This document shows, piece after piece, positions 1-12,240 of a stretch of DNA of 64,000 nucleotides. The notes beneath the pieces are model-generated. The model ran no database searches and was not told the DNA's origin. It saw nothing but the letters and a program-made list of their open reading frames with translations. Source of the DNA: Smallanthus sonchifolius (lineage: Eukaryota > Streptophyta > Magnoliopsida > Asterales > Asteraceae). The DNA is taken from assembly GCA_023525975.1 (NCBI GenBank), contig JAKNSE010000037.1, positions 5,562,501-5,626,500 of the forward strand. Direction: 5' to 3'. A program made the translations under genes and the position numbers. Every line of letters starts with the position of its first letter. Positions within the stretch are counted from its first letter, which is position 1.

Positions 1-1090
1 AATCATTCTTGCCGAATATCCGGTACCAAACCGATGCCTGATGTCGTCTAGACGGCCTATAAAATAAACTACTAAACCTAACCTAGACTCCTAAATAATA
101 AAAGAAAAACCTATGAATTAAACCGCATTGACAGGCAAGTGGACCTATCGAGTGTAGCACAGCTTAACGGTAAACCGGATTATCGAACCCTAGAGACACT
201 ACGAATAACAAAACTAACTCGGACTCGGACTAAAGAATGATTGATGGGGGGTTTACTACACTACTGAATATCACTAAAGGATGCAATGAACAAAGGTCGA
301 CTCAACTATCAAGATAGGAACTAAGAAAATATCAAGAATAGGAAGAACACTACCTAGGTTGGAATCCTACTTGTAAAGACCAGCTTTCTACCGGTTATGG
401 ACTACGATGGATCTGGGTTTATAAGGAAACAACTCTAGACAACCTAGTGGATCCCTAATCACTCTCAGGGTGTCACCAACTAAGGAACTAAGGAACCTAC
501 AGATGTAATAACTCACCAGATTGTCGGATCACTTCTCAGGTATTTCCAACTATTATAATGTACCCTAATGGATGGATTACCTCTCAGTCTCACCGTCCAC
601 AATACATTCAAGGAATGCACGGGGTAATCTCAGGATAACTACTATGACTGACTAACAGCAATCACTAGACACCTAATACTAACGCCCTCTCAGACTGTTA
701 ACACTCGGATTCCTAATGACGAAGACTAGACAACTATTTCTCACCTCTCGGGTATTGAACTAGGACACACACTTAATTCTAATTAGCAGTCAAATAACAA
801 CTCCTATGGTCACTACGTCTAGTAAACCACCACAATCACAAACCCTAAGATCTATGATCAAGATACGCTAATTGAACACGGCAAACAACCACAATCAACG
901 CAAGGAATTAACAATCAATCACAAAATCCGATTCAAGCATGCATATTCATCATAATAATTAACTAGGATTGTTTACAAAATCATAAAATCATCATACGAA
1001 TCCAAAAACCGAAAAAAACTGAAACTTTAACAAGCATTCATCATGTGACCTAGGCAATATAAGAGTTTAGCCTAGGATCATGCTTAAAAC
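1..1090 (-). mobile_element. Decayed LTR/leader remnant of an LTR retrotransposon
   Basis: No open frame of note. Read on the minus strand, the block at 134-149 (GATAGGTCCACTTGCC) preceded by a GGTTCGATA motif matches a landmark on the plus strand at 6,953-7,005, where it forms the end of another LTR/leader. I infer an old, inverted relative of that element. The family is not identifiable by eye. It is interrupted at its right by a hAT MITE. Confidence 0.4.
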
Positions 1091-1439
1091 CAATGTTTTC
1101 AGAACCGGACCGGACGTTGAACCGGTCTCCTTACCGGTCCACTGGTCGGACTGGTCCGACCGGATTTAAGAACTGGACGACGTCATAAATATTATAAAAA
1201 TATATCAGTCTAAATAGCCATTAATCCTTTAAAAAACCACCAACAAGTCAATTCCAATAATTTTAAACTAACAATTACCTACGAAATACGGTCCGACCAC
1301 CCGGTTTCCGGTCCGACCACCGGTTCAACCGGTCCGACCACCGGTTCGCTGCAGGAACGGTTCAACACATGTAACCGGACCGGTCAGACCACCGGTTCCC
1401 GGTCCGACCGGCCGGTCCGGTCCGGGTTTCAAAATATTG
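1091..1439. mobile_element. hAT-type MITE with 8-bp target duplication
   Basis: Non-autonomous 349-bp element. The ends are CAATGTTTTCAGAACCGG on the left and, read inward from the right, CAATATTTTGAAACCCGG. It is flanked by perfect 8-bp direct repeats CTTAAAAC (1,083-1,090 and 1,440-1,447), the hAT hallmark. The interior is a run of ACCGGTCCGACC-like units, so most of the element is degenerate tandem repeat. No coding capacity. Confidence 0.82.
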
Positions 1440-1447
1440 CTTAAAAC

Positions 1448-2159
1448 ATTCAAACACAGAAGTAAAAACATAATCATGGGTTCAATCTCAGAAAACAAAC
1501 ACAAAGATTCAATCTTGGAGAACCGAACAAGTTAATCTAACAAACCCAGAGTCCAAAGCTTTAATCTTTAGCTTCAATTCTTCTTCCAACTCCTAAAATC
1601 GCCTCTGGAACTTCTCTAGACCGCTAAAAATCGAACTCTTTGATTAATGGGGTTCCAATTCTTTTAATTCGCAAATTAGGGTTTTTTCACGGATTTCATG
1701 TTTCTCCCGTACCGCGAAGCTTCATCCTCTGGTCTTCGCCGCGAAGACTTCAATTTTCCAGATTTTTCTCTTTTATTTCTTGGGCTTCATTCTCATGCTC
1801 GGTTTCTTCGGGTTTTCACTTGTAATTATCACGAGCACCTGTAAACACACAGTAGACTCAATACATAACAAAAACGACTCAAAACGAAAATAAAACTCTT
1901 TAAAACGACACTAAAACAAAGGAATAAAGATGTGTACTTTGCACTACATCAATGCCTGACGCGTTAAACGTTTTAAAATGTTGAACCGCGTACGTACTTC
2001 TATCGTTCCGTAAGTTCTTAGAATTATGTAACAAGTTGTTAGACGAAATCGAGTGACTAGTTTGATATTCAGGTTATGTAATTGGGTCATAAATGGGCTT
2101 GAATCCTTATTGGGCCTAGCCCAACAAGTAGGTTTAGATTCTGGAATTTTTGCAGGTGT
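1448..2159. other. Unassigned stretch, probably old retrotransposon DNA
   Basis: Continues the sequence interrupted by the MITE. Short open frames here have no recognisable motif. I see no gene, RNA or clear element boundary. Confidence 0.3.
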
Positions 2160-3370
2160 CACAAAATAGTAATTATCTGTAAAATCATTATTTGTCCTTA
2201 GCCTTACCGTACGAATGCATACACACTGATCCGAGTAGCACCGCTCCCAATCCAAGATACGTCGTCCACGGAACTCACCTGGAAAATAGTCTAACATGCA
2301 TACAAGTTAGCTACGCTGAGTGAGTTCTAACATTTATTTTAATCAGAAACATTATTGTCACAAATATTATTTATTTTCGACTCATGACGTCCCAGTCCTT
2401 TATAAAAACAACTAGTCATTTATTCACATATCAGTAACCTACATTACCTACCCTTTCCCATAAGGTTCCAACAACCCCAGACTCAACCCATAACCATAAC
2501 TCAGTAAATCTCATCGACATAGATCGAACTTACCACACTTATAACTTGTAATCTACCACACGTATCAACACGGCGTACGATTAACACGACCAACCCCTAG
2601 ACACTGCTAGGACAAGCCTTAACCAAGACACTCACAAGGTCAAATGACACAACAATTGTAAGCACAACATTGTCTTGACACAACAGTCAATCCAGAGCTC
2701 ACACCAAAGCAATAACTTCACAACGCAATGAATATCAATTAACACGTGCATGTAATTAAATCAACATAATGCACACGACAATTACCTTCGAAGGATTTCA
2801 CCGATTTTGTCAAAGCCACCCTCGTCGGGGTATTCGTCATACTCCGAGCTCCCCACTAGATCTCATCACTGCCCCCGAAGGTCATTTTCACCCACGGTGA
2901 CCACCCGAAGGACCTCGTCCTTCACATCATCATTTGATGTATCACAAGGAAGACAACATAAGCACACACGACAACACGCAAGTAACACATATCAATACAC
3001 AAACATTTACCATGACTCGTTACCTAAACACAAACCACACACGTGTTCTCATGCTAGCACATCCTAGATGTATCCTCAAAATGTCTAAATTTATTACCCG
3101 ACTTATCTCGAATACGTCATTACACGATGCCCAAATATCATACCGACTTCTAGCCCACGTGACCTAAGGACACCACATAGACCCTTAAGTTCGTTATATA
3201 ATATTTAACTTATAAAACTCTTCAGGATAAACCAACACTCGTAACACATTTAACTTATAAAACAAATCTTGCAAGTATGTACGATAGCTCCAAAACGGTA
3301 AAAATATTAAATAGGGGATTAGAAACTCACGGGTTACGTTGAGTCCAAATCCTAGCTCTGCACCCCGATC
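2160..3370 (-). mobile_element. Fragment of the TGTAAGACCCC LTR family
   Basis: Shares a series of landmarks with LTR copies at 9,026 and 41,932: a CGAATGCxTxCACAC block, ATCCGAGTAGCACCGCT, the CTACGCTGAGTGAGTTCTA block (about 2,312-2,330), and the block AGTATGTACGATAGC...GGGGATTAGAAACTCAC (about 3,270-3,330). The orientation is inferred from the better-preserved copy at 41,932-44,578. It lacks LTR ends and is a decayed partial copy. Confidence 0.6.
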
Positions 3371-5283
3371 TGTGACACCCGACAAATTCCCGTTAACCCA
3401 GTTAACTCAGTTAGAAACCTCAAGGACTAATTCTGTCAATATCCAAACACAAATACATGAAATCACAGGGACTATTTATGTAATTAATCCAATTTCAATT
3501 TCGGTTGACTTTTGAAAGTCAACACGCGAATTCTTGATCCAAATTCAAAGCAATAACCGAATCACTGTCCAAACTTGTAACTGAATTGCACATTAACACC
3601 ATAAACGATCGTCATTAGAGCCTTTAACACCATCATTGATTCGAATTAATCCCAATAATGGGTATTCAAACCGTAATGATTATCCCCATGTTTTAAAATA
3701 ATATAATTATTTATATTATTACTCGAAGTTATTATTTAACTCAAACAACATACCAGAAACAATATTTTATATTTAACTCGTATTCGGTGACGTATTGTAT
3801 GTAACACATTCATAATAAATAATAAACTAGAAATTCTTTGATTTCCGATGACAAGTTTGTTTACTCATTAACCCTAAGTATGTTTTAGGACGCTCAATCC
3901 TTCCGTGTCGTCGTCACAAAATCCCATGTGTCCCTAACGATTGTAAATATAATTCTAGGGCATACGTAGGCTGTTCACAGGCAAACTCTTGTGTTTTCTA
4001 TTGCATCCTTGTGCGGTGTTATTTACTATGCTTACACAACTCACGTGAGTTTCACGACCCCTTTTACTGTTTTAAACTAGGGGAGAAAACATGACGCAAA
4101 CACTTTTGATATTTGTAATTCATATATTATCACTTGTTATGACTAAGCGTAAACTATATCATGAAAGTCCTTACATCAAACCGTTTAATATGAACATAGC
4201 GAGGTAATTTTGAGTAGTACTACTGAGTTTGACAGACCCCACCCGCGTTAGTCACACTAACTCGATTGGAGGTCGAACGGGTGTAATATTGACCTAAACA
4301 CGACACCATTGATGTTGTAACATATTTATAAATATTTAAGTTGTAATTAAATTTACGTATCAAAATTAATTTTTTTTTAATTCTCGCCTTTTATACATAA
4401 AATCTCGCTAAACTTTTAATATTTAATCTCTCATTGAAAATAAAATAAAAACTACAAATAAAAATAAAATTTAAATTCAAATAAAAATAAAATTTAAATT
4501 CAAAATTTAAAACTCCAAAATTTAAAAATCACACTCCTTAATATATCGACACAATTTAAATTTAAATTCCAAAATTAAATGTGAAAAAATTAAAACTAAT
4601 AAATTATAATTGAAACCAAACATATTTTTTTGGAAAAAAAAACTCGTCATTTAAAAAAATTATAAGTTTACAAAATAATACACTTTTAAAAATAAATGTT
4701 AATAAATTTCTTAATTTTAATTAAAAACTAACTATTAAAATTTCAAAATCAAAATAAAATGTTTATTTATAAATATCAAACTTAATTAAAAAACTACTAA
4801 TTAAATATTAGTCAACTTTATTCTAACACATATTTATTTCAAATACAAAAGTAGTATTTTCAAATTTTATGTGTAAAATTAAAATAAAAAATCTTGTTTT
4901 TTAATAATAAATTTTTATAAACTTGTTTTTTTAATAATAAAACTTTAAAACTTGTTTTTTTAAAATCTTCTATTTTTTAATTCTTGATTTTTAAAATATT
5001 CACTTTTGATTATAATTATATAAAAAAAATTTGAGTCAATGGTAATAATGATTAATTGATTTGGTTAAATGTATATTTATGTAATTTTTCAAAAAGAAAT
5101 GGAGTTAAATATGATATGATTGAATAGTGTATGTAAATGTGTTTTTGGGTGGAAATTTGTAACGTGAATTGTGGTGATAACACTTGTCAAAACCATTTAG
5201 TCTTTTATTAAAAGAGAGATATATACAACTAGCGTAGAAATCCATTTGTTAATAAATGAAATTAATACAACTAAAGATTTAGA
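3371..5283. other. Possible LTR start followed by AT-rich non-coding DNA
   Basis: At 3,371 the sequence TGTGACACCCGACAAATT resembles the start of many plant gypsy LTRs, but I cannot find the matching end. From about 4,320 to 5,280 the DNA is extremely AT-rich with many homopolymer runs and no gene signal. Confidence 0.3.
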
Positions 5284-5515
5284 AACTATTAGGGCTGGCA
5301 ATTTCTGACACGTACATATTAACACGACATAACACGGAGTAAAACAAGTTTGTGTTTGATCTCAACAAGTTTCGTGTTATAAACAGGTCGACATGTTTAA
5401 GACGTTTCTTAACAGGTCATAACCTGTTTAGACACGATAACAAACATGTTTATATTTTTTAATATTTTAAAAAATATAAATATTTACTTATTTACTTTAA
5501 GGTTTAAAAAAATAA
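5284..5515. mobile_element. Truncated TAGGGCTGGCAA-type hAT MITE
   Basis: Begins TAGGGCTGGCAATTTCTGAC and contains ACACGA/GTGTTA-rich sequence, like the complete element at 50,736-51,061. No opposing terminal repeat follows, so only the left part survives. Confidence 0.5.
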
Positions 5516-5539
5516 ACCTAGCCATCGACCAATTGCCCG

Positions 5540-7130
5540 CCTCATTCAGTCATTCTCTCAACTGAACTCAAATTTCCATCCCTCTGACCTGCGTATTGAT
5601 CTGATACTCCTACTATGTGTGTAATTGTCTTCATCCTCCATGTCCATACAACTTCTAGAAGGTTTATTCCCGGAGCATTGACCCCCAAGAAGTCAACAAT
5701 AGTCAACAAGAAGCTACAAGACAAAGCTGGGGAAAATTTGAGGGATGCACGGCCGTGCATCCCAATGCATGGTCGTGCATTGCCCTCTCCTGCTCCCCAC
5801 GGCCCAGTACCGTGTCCTCTGTACCCTGTTTGATTTCCTGGGCCTTTTCACGACCGTGCAACCCATTGCACGGCCGTGCATTGCACATTTTGATGCCTAT
5901 AAATAGGAGGCTTGGGTTCTTCTTTTCACACAGCAATCCAGAGCAAAATAACACTCAAGAAGAGAGCATTCTCGTAGTTAGAGTAGAGAGTAGAGAGTAG
6001 AGGGGCTCTTCCTCCTTGTTTCACAATAGGGGAGCCTACGAAACTCATCATTACGCTAGTCGTTATGGCCATTCGTGGCTAAAACTTCTTTGTATTGCTA
6101 GGGTGAAGATGATGTTTGGTGCATGTTAATGTTTAACCTATTAATGAAGTGGTATGTTTATGTCTTTAACTAATTCGTCCTCAAAAACCATCTTTTGATG
6201 GGCTTTTATTATTATCTAAATCCGTCTTTATATCTGTGAGTGTCTTGATTTTAAAGAGTAAGATCGTAAAACCCTTTTTAATCAAACTTCCTTTGTAACT
6301 CGTACGTCTTTATACGAGCAGAGATTGATAAGCCAAGGCTTGGTCTATATTTCTAAGATCGTACGTCTTTACACGAGATTATTATGCGACCAAGAATTGG
6401 TGAACTCATGTTGGAAACGGTACGTCTTTATACTTGGTCCCATTGTTACACCGCCTCCCGGTGAGCAAAATATAATCACCTATTTAACTTAATATAAAGC
6501 GTTTTGAGTCCGATGTCTTTATCCAACCCGGAGATGACCATTTGATGGGTTGAGGGTAAATGTTGTCCTTAACGGGAGGCACTACACTTTTTAAAGAATA
6601 TAATTTGCAAATCAAATGTCGTGAGGACGAGGCTCTAGCGGTGACCCGGGTTACAAGTTTGTAGTAGTCATACCACTGAATTAGTTAACTTAACATTATC
6701 ACGTACCAAACTGATTCGAATCCCGAAGCAATACATTTCGTAATCTGATCATTTCGCTTTATTTACTTTTTTACAATTTACTATTCTGCTAGTTATATTT
6801 CTGTTACACACTTAACGCACATTTTTACTTTTATGTTATTTACTTTACCGTTATTTACTTTTCTGCTTCACAAGCACACAAAACCCACTTACTAATTAAT
6901 CCGGCTAAACGATAACAAAAGTTGAGTATTGGAACTCGACGGTGTCCATTGGTTCGATACTTGGTTCTTACCTGACTATATTACGCTGCGATAGGTACAC
7001 TTGCCTATTGTGTGTGTTTTAAGTTAACATAATTATCATTTTAATTTATAAATTTAAAACCTGATCTTGTGAAATCAATCATCTTAAAAATATATTTATT
7101 TATATTTTTATATACTTATCTCACGACACA
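5540..7130 (+). mobile_element. LTR and leader of a decayed LTR retrotransposon, with TATA box
   Basis: Four palindromic units of TGCACGGCCGTGCA type lie at 5,745-5,880. They are followed by a TATA box (TATAAATA, 5,898-5,905) and a plausible transcribed region ending near the GGTTCGATACTTGG...GATAGGTACACTTGCC landmark (6,953-7,005). A gag-protease remnant follows in the same orientation from 7,225, which fits a 5' LTR plus leader. The exact LTR borders are not resolved. Between 6,300 and 6,540 the phrase CGTACGTCTTTATAC recurs about four times. Confidence 0.5.
5898..5905 (+). promoter_or_regulatory. TATA box of the 5.5-7.1 kb LTR
   Basis: TATAAATA in the context GCCTATAAATAGG, 18 bp after the last of four palindromic units. 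A very similar GCCTATAAA context occurs in the LTR at 52.8 kb. Confidence 0.55.
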
Positions 7131-7224
7131 TCAGTGACTAAAATGGAACATATACGAAACTTGGTTACTATTTTGTAAAGTTACTCAAATAATTTTATAA
7201 TAAAGTGTTTTATATTCTGTCAGA

Positions 7225-8070
7225 ATGCCAGTAAAGGGCAAAGGACACAGCTTCATTCGTAGATGCGCTCCACCAAACTATAACAAACAAATAACCAATG
7301 AAACCGGATATGGACCCGGTATAGATTGAGAACAAATTGCTCAATCTTCAAATGGTGAGCACAAACCACCAAGAGTATACCACAAAACTCTTTGAGTATG
7401 CTTATTTAGTGCCATATCTAGCCACCCTCAAATCTATTCTCATCAAACGATATATCTAGGGATTGGCTAGTAAGCTTAGAGATATGGTCAAAATCTCTAA
7501 ACCAACAATTATGGATGAAGCCATAGAATATGGTGCGTTATTAACCGACGGGGTAATCAGAAACCGTGAAGAAAATAAGAAAAAATAAGGCACCCACCCG
7601 TCCAAAAACGAGTATAAACGGGTTGATGGTGTTTTCAGTCGGAAAGATACCCGTTCCCCTATTCCAGAATGCCGATTATGCAAGAAAGGGCATTTGGGGA
7701 GATGTGGTTTTAGACCCTATTGCAATCTCTGCAAGATCTCGGGTCATTTAACCGAAAACTGTTTTAAAAAGAGGCCTATTACATGTTTTGGCTGTGCATA
7801 TCAAATCTAAATGCCCAAAACAAAAAAAATGCGGGAGTATCCGGAACAAAACCTGTCGAGGGTGTGAAAAGAACGTCAAGGCCTTCGTTCTTAATATCCA
7901 CGAAGCAGCCAGGATACCGGACTTCATTACTGGTATGTTTCTTGCTGACAATATTTATGCTAGGGTTTGATTGGACTCTGGTGCAAACCAAAGCTTCATA
8001 GATTATAAATTTTGTAGTCTTTTAGGTAAAAACCTGCTCTGATACATCTCAAATTTGATGGTTCAAAGTT
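7225..8070 (+). pseudogene. Retrotransposon gag-protease remnant
   Basis: Decayed coding region of an LTR retrotransposon. Around 7,670-7,790 one frame reads two adjacent zinc knuckles: CRLCKKGHLGRC, one residue short between cysteine and histidine and again between histidine and cysteine, and CNLCKISGHLTENC, a canonical CX2CX4HX4C. A third, broken CFGC start follows. Near 7,970-8,000 a retropepsin-like LDSGANQSFID appears directly after an in-frame stop. Several stops and frameshifts separate the pieces, so nothing can be translated whole. It presumably belongs to the LTR at 5.5-7.1 kb, which has the same orientation. Expected gag length is several hundred residues; only fragments remain. 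Confidence 0.7.
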
Positions 8071-8275
8071 GGTTTCATTTTTTTCCGACTTATACGAAAT
8101 GAGAGAACAATACTTATACAAGAAAGCTTAGCCATAACTATGGAAACTAGAAGGGAATAACAAATGAAAGCATAAATGTGAGGCCCTTCACTAGAACAAG
8201 ACGTTTTGGATTCCAATATTTAGGCACTTAGGTCTAATGTGTGGAGAGAAGGGCGACGAAGTGGAGGATCGTGAC

Positions 8276-8768
8276 TAGGGGTGTGAACGAATAAAACCGG
8301 CTCGAAAGCTACTCGAGATCGGATCGGTAAAAAGCTAGAATGAGCCGAGCCTTAACGAGCTCGAGTCTGATCTCGAGCTTAAAATATGGTTCGTTTAGTT
8401 ATCGAGCCCGAGCTCGATCTTTGCCTTCTAAGATCGTTTAGGCTTACGAGCCTAGTAAAATTTTATATTATTTTCTTATATATTTAATATATTATTCAAT
8501 TTAACCCCTCAAATCGAGCTCGAGCAGAGCTTTGACTCGTTTAAGGCTTCCTATAAACGAGCTCGAGCCGAGATTTTGCTCGTTTAATTGCCATGAATGA
8601 AACCGAGCCTTGCCGAGCCGATCTCGAGCTTTATTTTCACTCTAAGATCCGAGCTCAATCCAAAATCTATAAGCTCGAACCGAGCCGAGCTCGAGATTCA
8701 GGAAAATCCAACGAGCCGAGCTCGATTAGTGTCAAGCTAGGGCTCGGCTCGGCTTGTTTACACCCCTA
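8276..8768. mobile_element. hAT-like MITE (TAGGGGTGTGAAC ends)
   Basis: Terminal inverted repeats TAGGGGTGTGAAC and GTTTACACCCCTA bracket 493 bp made almost entirely of GAGCTCGAGC/GGCTCGGCTCG-like units. The flanks are ATCGTGAC (8,268-8,275) and ATCGTGAA (8,769-8,776), a 7/8 match to an 8-bp target duplication. No open frame. Confidence 0.7.
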
Positions 8769-9025
8769 ATCGTGAAAAACGTAGATCTATTAGTGGTTAT
8801 ATATTCAAGAAACCCTAGTTGCATAGTAAGCTGGAAAGAAAGTTTGTAGCGTATGGTTGATTTTCAACCACCGAAGCAATGTATGTGGCTATGAAAGAAG
8901 TAATGAAAGAGGCGAGCTATATAGCTTAGAGGCATACTTACCTAGATGAGAGTTATACATGGAGAGACAATAGTATTACGTGACAACTAGAGTGCCTTGC
9001 ATAGTTGCATATTTCAATACATCAT

Positions 9026-11088
9026 TGTAAGACCCCAATCCGAGCATCCTACAGTTGGTTCTCATAAGGAGTCATTCTCTTTAAAAGCGCATTTATTATT
9101 AATCAAACTACAGCGGAAGTCTTTCAAAAATCATTTATTGCTATTTAATGTTATTACATTTACCTCACGAATGCCTGCGCACTAATCCGAGTAGCACCGC
9201 TCCCAAGCCAAGATTCGCCAACACGACGCTTACCTGCAAAACAATCTATCGCACACACAAAGTCAGCTACGCTGAGTGAGTTCTAATAGTTTAATTTATT
9301 TAAAAACCAACTCATCACAAAGGTTATTTAAGGTTTACTCAGGACCCACGGTCCTTATAAAGTAGTTTACCCGTTTGCTAACAAATACCTCGCCTCTGCA
9401 TCACCCGGTATCACCTAATTATTCATTACCCAAGACTCGCCCCATAACAATAATAATAATAGTCCTGCATTCCCATCGACATAGATCGACTCGCTACACT
9501 AATAACTCATACTCTAATACACGTATTAAATCAACACTCAATCATTTCAACAAAATCCCTAGACATCAACTTACCCGACCTTAATCGAGGCCCTTACATT
9601 TCAACTGACACGACAGTTGTACACGTCACATCACAATCCTGACATCACAGTCATTCTATCTCTATATACCACAATAATAACATTCACACGTCACGTTAGC
9701 ATTACCACCTTAATATCCTCCACACGTCATATTAACATTACCACATTAATAACATCACACGCATAATAAATATAACTCAACGTTTGCATGTAATTCCACA
9801 CACATGTAAATATACACGTACACACATACCTCGTCACTGCACCCTCGTCAGGGTTACCCTCATCAGGGCGTTCGACGAGCTCAGCATTTACCTGTCAAGT
9901 AAATGTCACCATTGGTGACTTCCCGAAGGATCCTGTCCTTCCCAAATCCCGTTTGCCATGTCATAAAGACAACGATGCAAACACGTCACGCAAACATAAT
10001 ACACATAATATCACACATTATTTACATGACTCGTTAGCTACATCTGCACCTCACATATAACACAAGAACAACATATATCCCACATAAAATCAAAAGTCTT
10101 TAGCTTAAGGCCCGACTCCCTCTAATCGACTCTTAACACGTCACTCATTCATCGCTCGTAACCCTAGTTATCACATTCACATAAGTACACAATAGACTCT
10201 ACCATTACTTAATACTCGATTTATTTCAAAGGCACATCGGGTTAGAACCCGAAGCCCTTAACACGATTAAATACATTAACACTGCTTGAAAGTATGTACG
10301 ACAGCCCCAAAATAATTAAACATTTAAAAGTGGGGATTAGAAACTCACCAGTTTTGCTAAGTCCTAGTCCTTGTTCTTCAACTCGCCTGCTTACGCTCGT
10401 AGCCTAGACTTGTCAAATGTATGATCACATGATAAAAAACACATCCTAAACATACGTCGAATAGCTTAAATAAATAAATCCCGACATCCGTCTAAACTGC
10501 ACGTCCGTCCGATACCTTGAACTCCCATCACCCCAAATACTTGTTTTAAATCGTCTTTTAACTTGGTTGGAACCCGAATACACAAACTAAGCTCCATGCA
10601 TGCCCACAACCCATGTCATGCAAACCCTAACCCCACGAGACGCGTGTACCCGAGCCGGTTTTCCACACGTGCATGCGAGCCATGCAAAACTCCAAATCGG
10701 TGCAACCCGCACCCGGGCTCGTTCGTGCACCTCCACCGTGACCACCATGTCGCCCTCTGCTCCCCCACTGTGCACCTTTAGCCGTACACTGCCATGCACC
10801 TCGTCTCTATCTACCTTGCCGAGACCAAAGCCCCAACCAGCTTCCTCCTCTGTCGACCCCCACCCACGTTACCACAGCTCCCCGCTGCTGTCATCACCGC
10901 CGTCGAGTACCTCCGTAGCGCGCCACCACAGCAGCCACCACTGTCGCATCCTAGTCGCTCGTCCCCTTGCCGTCCGTTGCTGTCACACCCAACCAACGAA
11001 CCACCGCTGCCACCGCAATGCACCACAGCCGTCGGATCCTCTTCGTCGCACCCTCACACCCGACCTCTCTCTCTCTCCCAAGCAGTAA
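9026..11088 (-). mobile_element. Truncated gypsy LTR of the TGTAAGACCCC family
   Basis: Starts TGTAAGACCCCAATCCGAGCATCCTACAG, matching the LTR end at 41,932. The homology can be followed through the CGAATGCCTGC, CTACGCTGAGTGAGTTCTA, CACCCTCGTCAGGG and GGGGATTAGAAACTCACC blocks to about 10,360. The remaining part to 11,088 is C-rich and fits the LTR's transcribed leader. The other LTR end (TTACA) is missing and Harbinger-derived sequence begins immediately, so this is a truncated solo piece. Long open frames here (10,563-11,108) are low-complexity by-products. Confidence 0.6.
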
Positions 11089-12078
11089 AGTCTTCATCAT
11101 TTGAGTAGTTGACGGAGTCCGAACACTTTCGTTTATTTTCTGATTGACCGGAAAACTCCTCCCCCATCAACGGCACTTGTTCCCATTTATCATGTTGGCG
11201 TACAAGCTCCCAACACTCAACGTGGGAAAAAGTCTTTTTGTGTTTAGTTTGGAAATCCTTCAACGCTTTCTTCATCACATCTAAGTCGGCGGATCCACTC
11301 GCACGTAGACGGTCCTATATGGTTATAAACAATATAAACTTAAATAAAAAAAATGAATAAACAACAAATATAAACTTATTTGCGTATTTAAAGATAAATA
11401 TACCGCTTGAATCCAACAACCGTTGAACCAACTCATTTGCGTATTTAAAGCCGTCCAGTTTGAATTTAGTTGGTGAATAGTTCGGTTGCTTCCACCAACT
11501 TGTTGGTTATAATGCTTAAGGATACGCTTCCAAAATCCGGTTCTCTTTTGTTGATTTCCGACTACCGGGTCTTCGGAAATATGAATCCAACCCTTACACA
11601 AAGAGAGATTTTGTTTATCGGTCCATTATTGACGTGCCGTACGTGCGTGAAATTTCCCTTTATTTCCGGGTTCGTCATCTTCTTCCTCACCAACCTCTAC
11701 GTCATTTTCCTTTATTTCCGGGTTGTCATCTTCTTCTTCTTCTTCACGAACCACTACTTCATCTTTGTCGTCATTAAAGATCGGGAGTGGTCGATCTTCA
11801 TCGTTACAGTTTGGGTGACAGAATGGTAGGTTTTGGTAGCGGGGTGCAAAAGGCTCAAACGTAAGTTGATCATGTAATGGATAGGTGTATTGACCGGGTG
11901 GAATTTGGGTAGGCATTACGGGCATTTGAGTGGAAATTTGAGCATACGGATAATATGGGTACGGTGTCGGTTGATGCGGATGGTGTGACGGTTGAGTAGG
12001 TTGTTGTGTTGAGGGGTTTTGGCTAGAACCGGCCTTTGATTTTTTCCTATTACCGGCTTTTGCTTTTTTAGAATCCAT
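11054..12078 (-). pseudogene. Harbinger-associated MYB/trihelix-like ORF1, broken
   Basis: Three minus-strand pieces in different frames read as one degraded protein. 12,078-11,626 has a Lys-rich start, a Pro/Gln/Tyr-rich segment and an acidic stretch. About 11,601-11,400 contains CKGWIHISEDPVVGNQQKRTGFWKRI in part, a SANT/trihelix-type block typical of the accessory ORF of PIF/Harbinger transposons. 11,278-11,054 contains FQTKHKKTFSHVECWELVRQ, the usual C-terminal partner block. The family normally encodes a single DNA-binding protein of about 300-400 aa that helps the transposase. Two frame breaks and a missing stretch make it a pseudogene. Family assignment is from remembered motif pattern. 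Confidence 0.6.
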
Positions 12079-12235
12079 GATTTTTAGTAGAAATAGAGTT
12101 GAATGGAATTTTTTGGGTGTGAAAAATATGGTATAAAATGTATTGTATATATAGGAAAAAAAATGTTTTTTTATTTAATAAGGGGCAACGGCTATATAGC
12201 CGTTAACAACGGCTAAATTTTTGTGTTGATACTCG

Positions 12236-12240
12236 GGTAA
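12236..12240. repeat. Left target-site duplication GGTAA
   Basis: Identical to 24,770-24,774. The pair brackets the whole gypsy element 12,241-24,769 and shows that it entered as one insertion before the nested insertion in its right LTR. Confidence 0.9.

Noticed and set aside
2144..3067. Small open frames near the window start
   Set aside because: They fall in the LTR-family fragment shared with 9.0 and 42 kb and are not conserved between copies.
10563..11108. Overlapping open frames of 70-160 residues
   Set aside because: C-rich low-complexity sequence in an LTR; all frames are open because stops are rare in such sequence, and no motif is visible.
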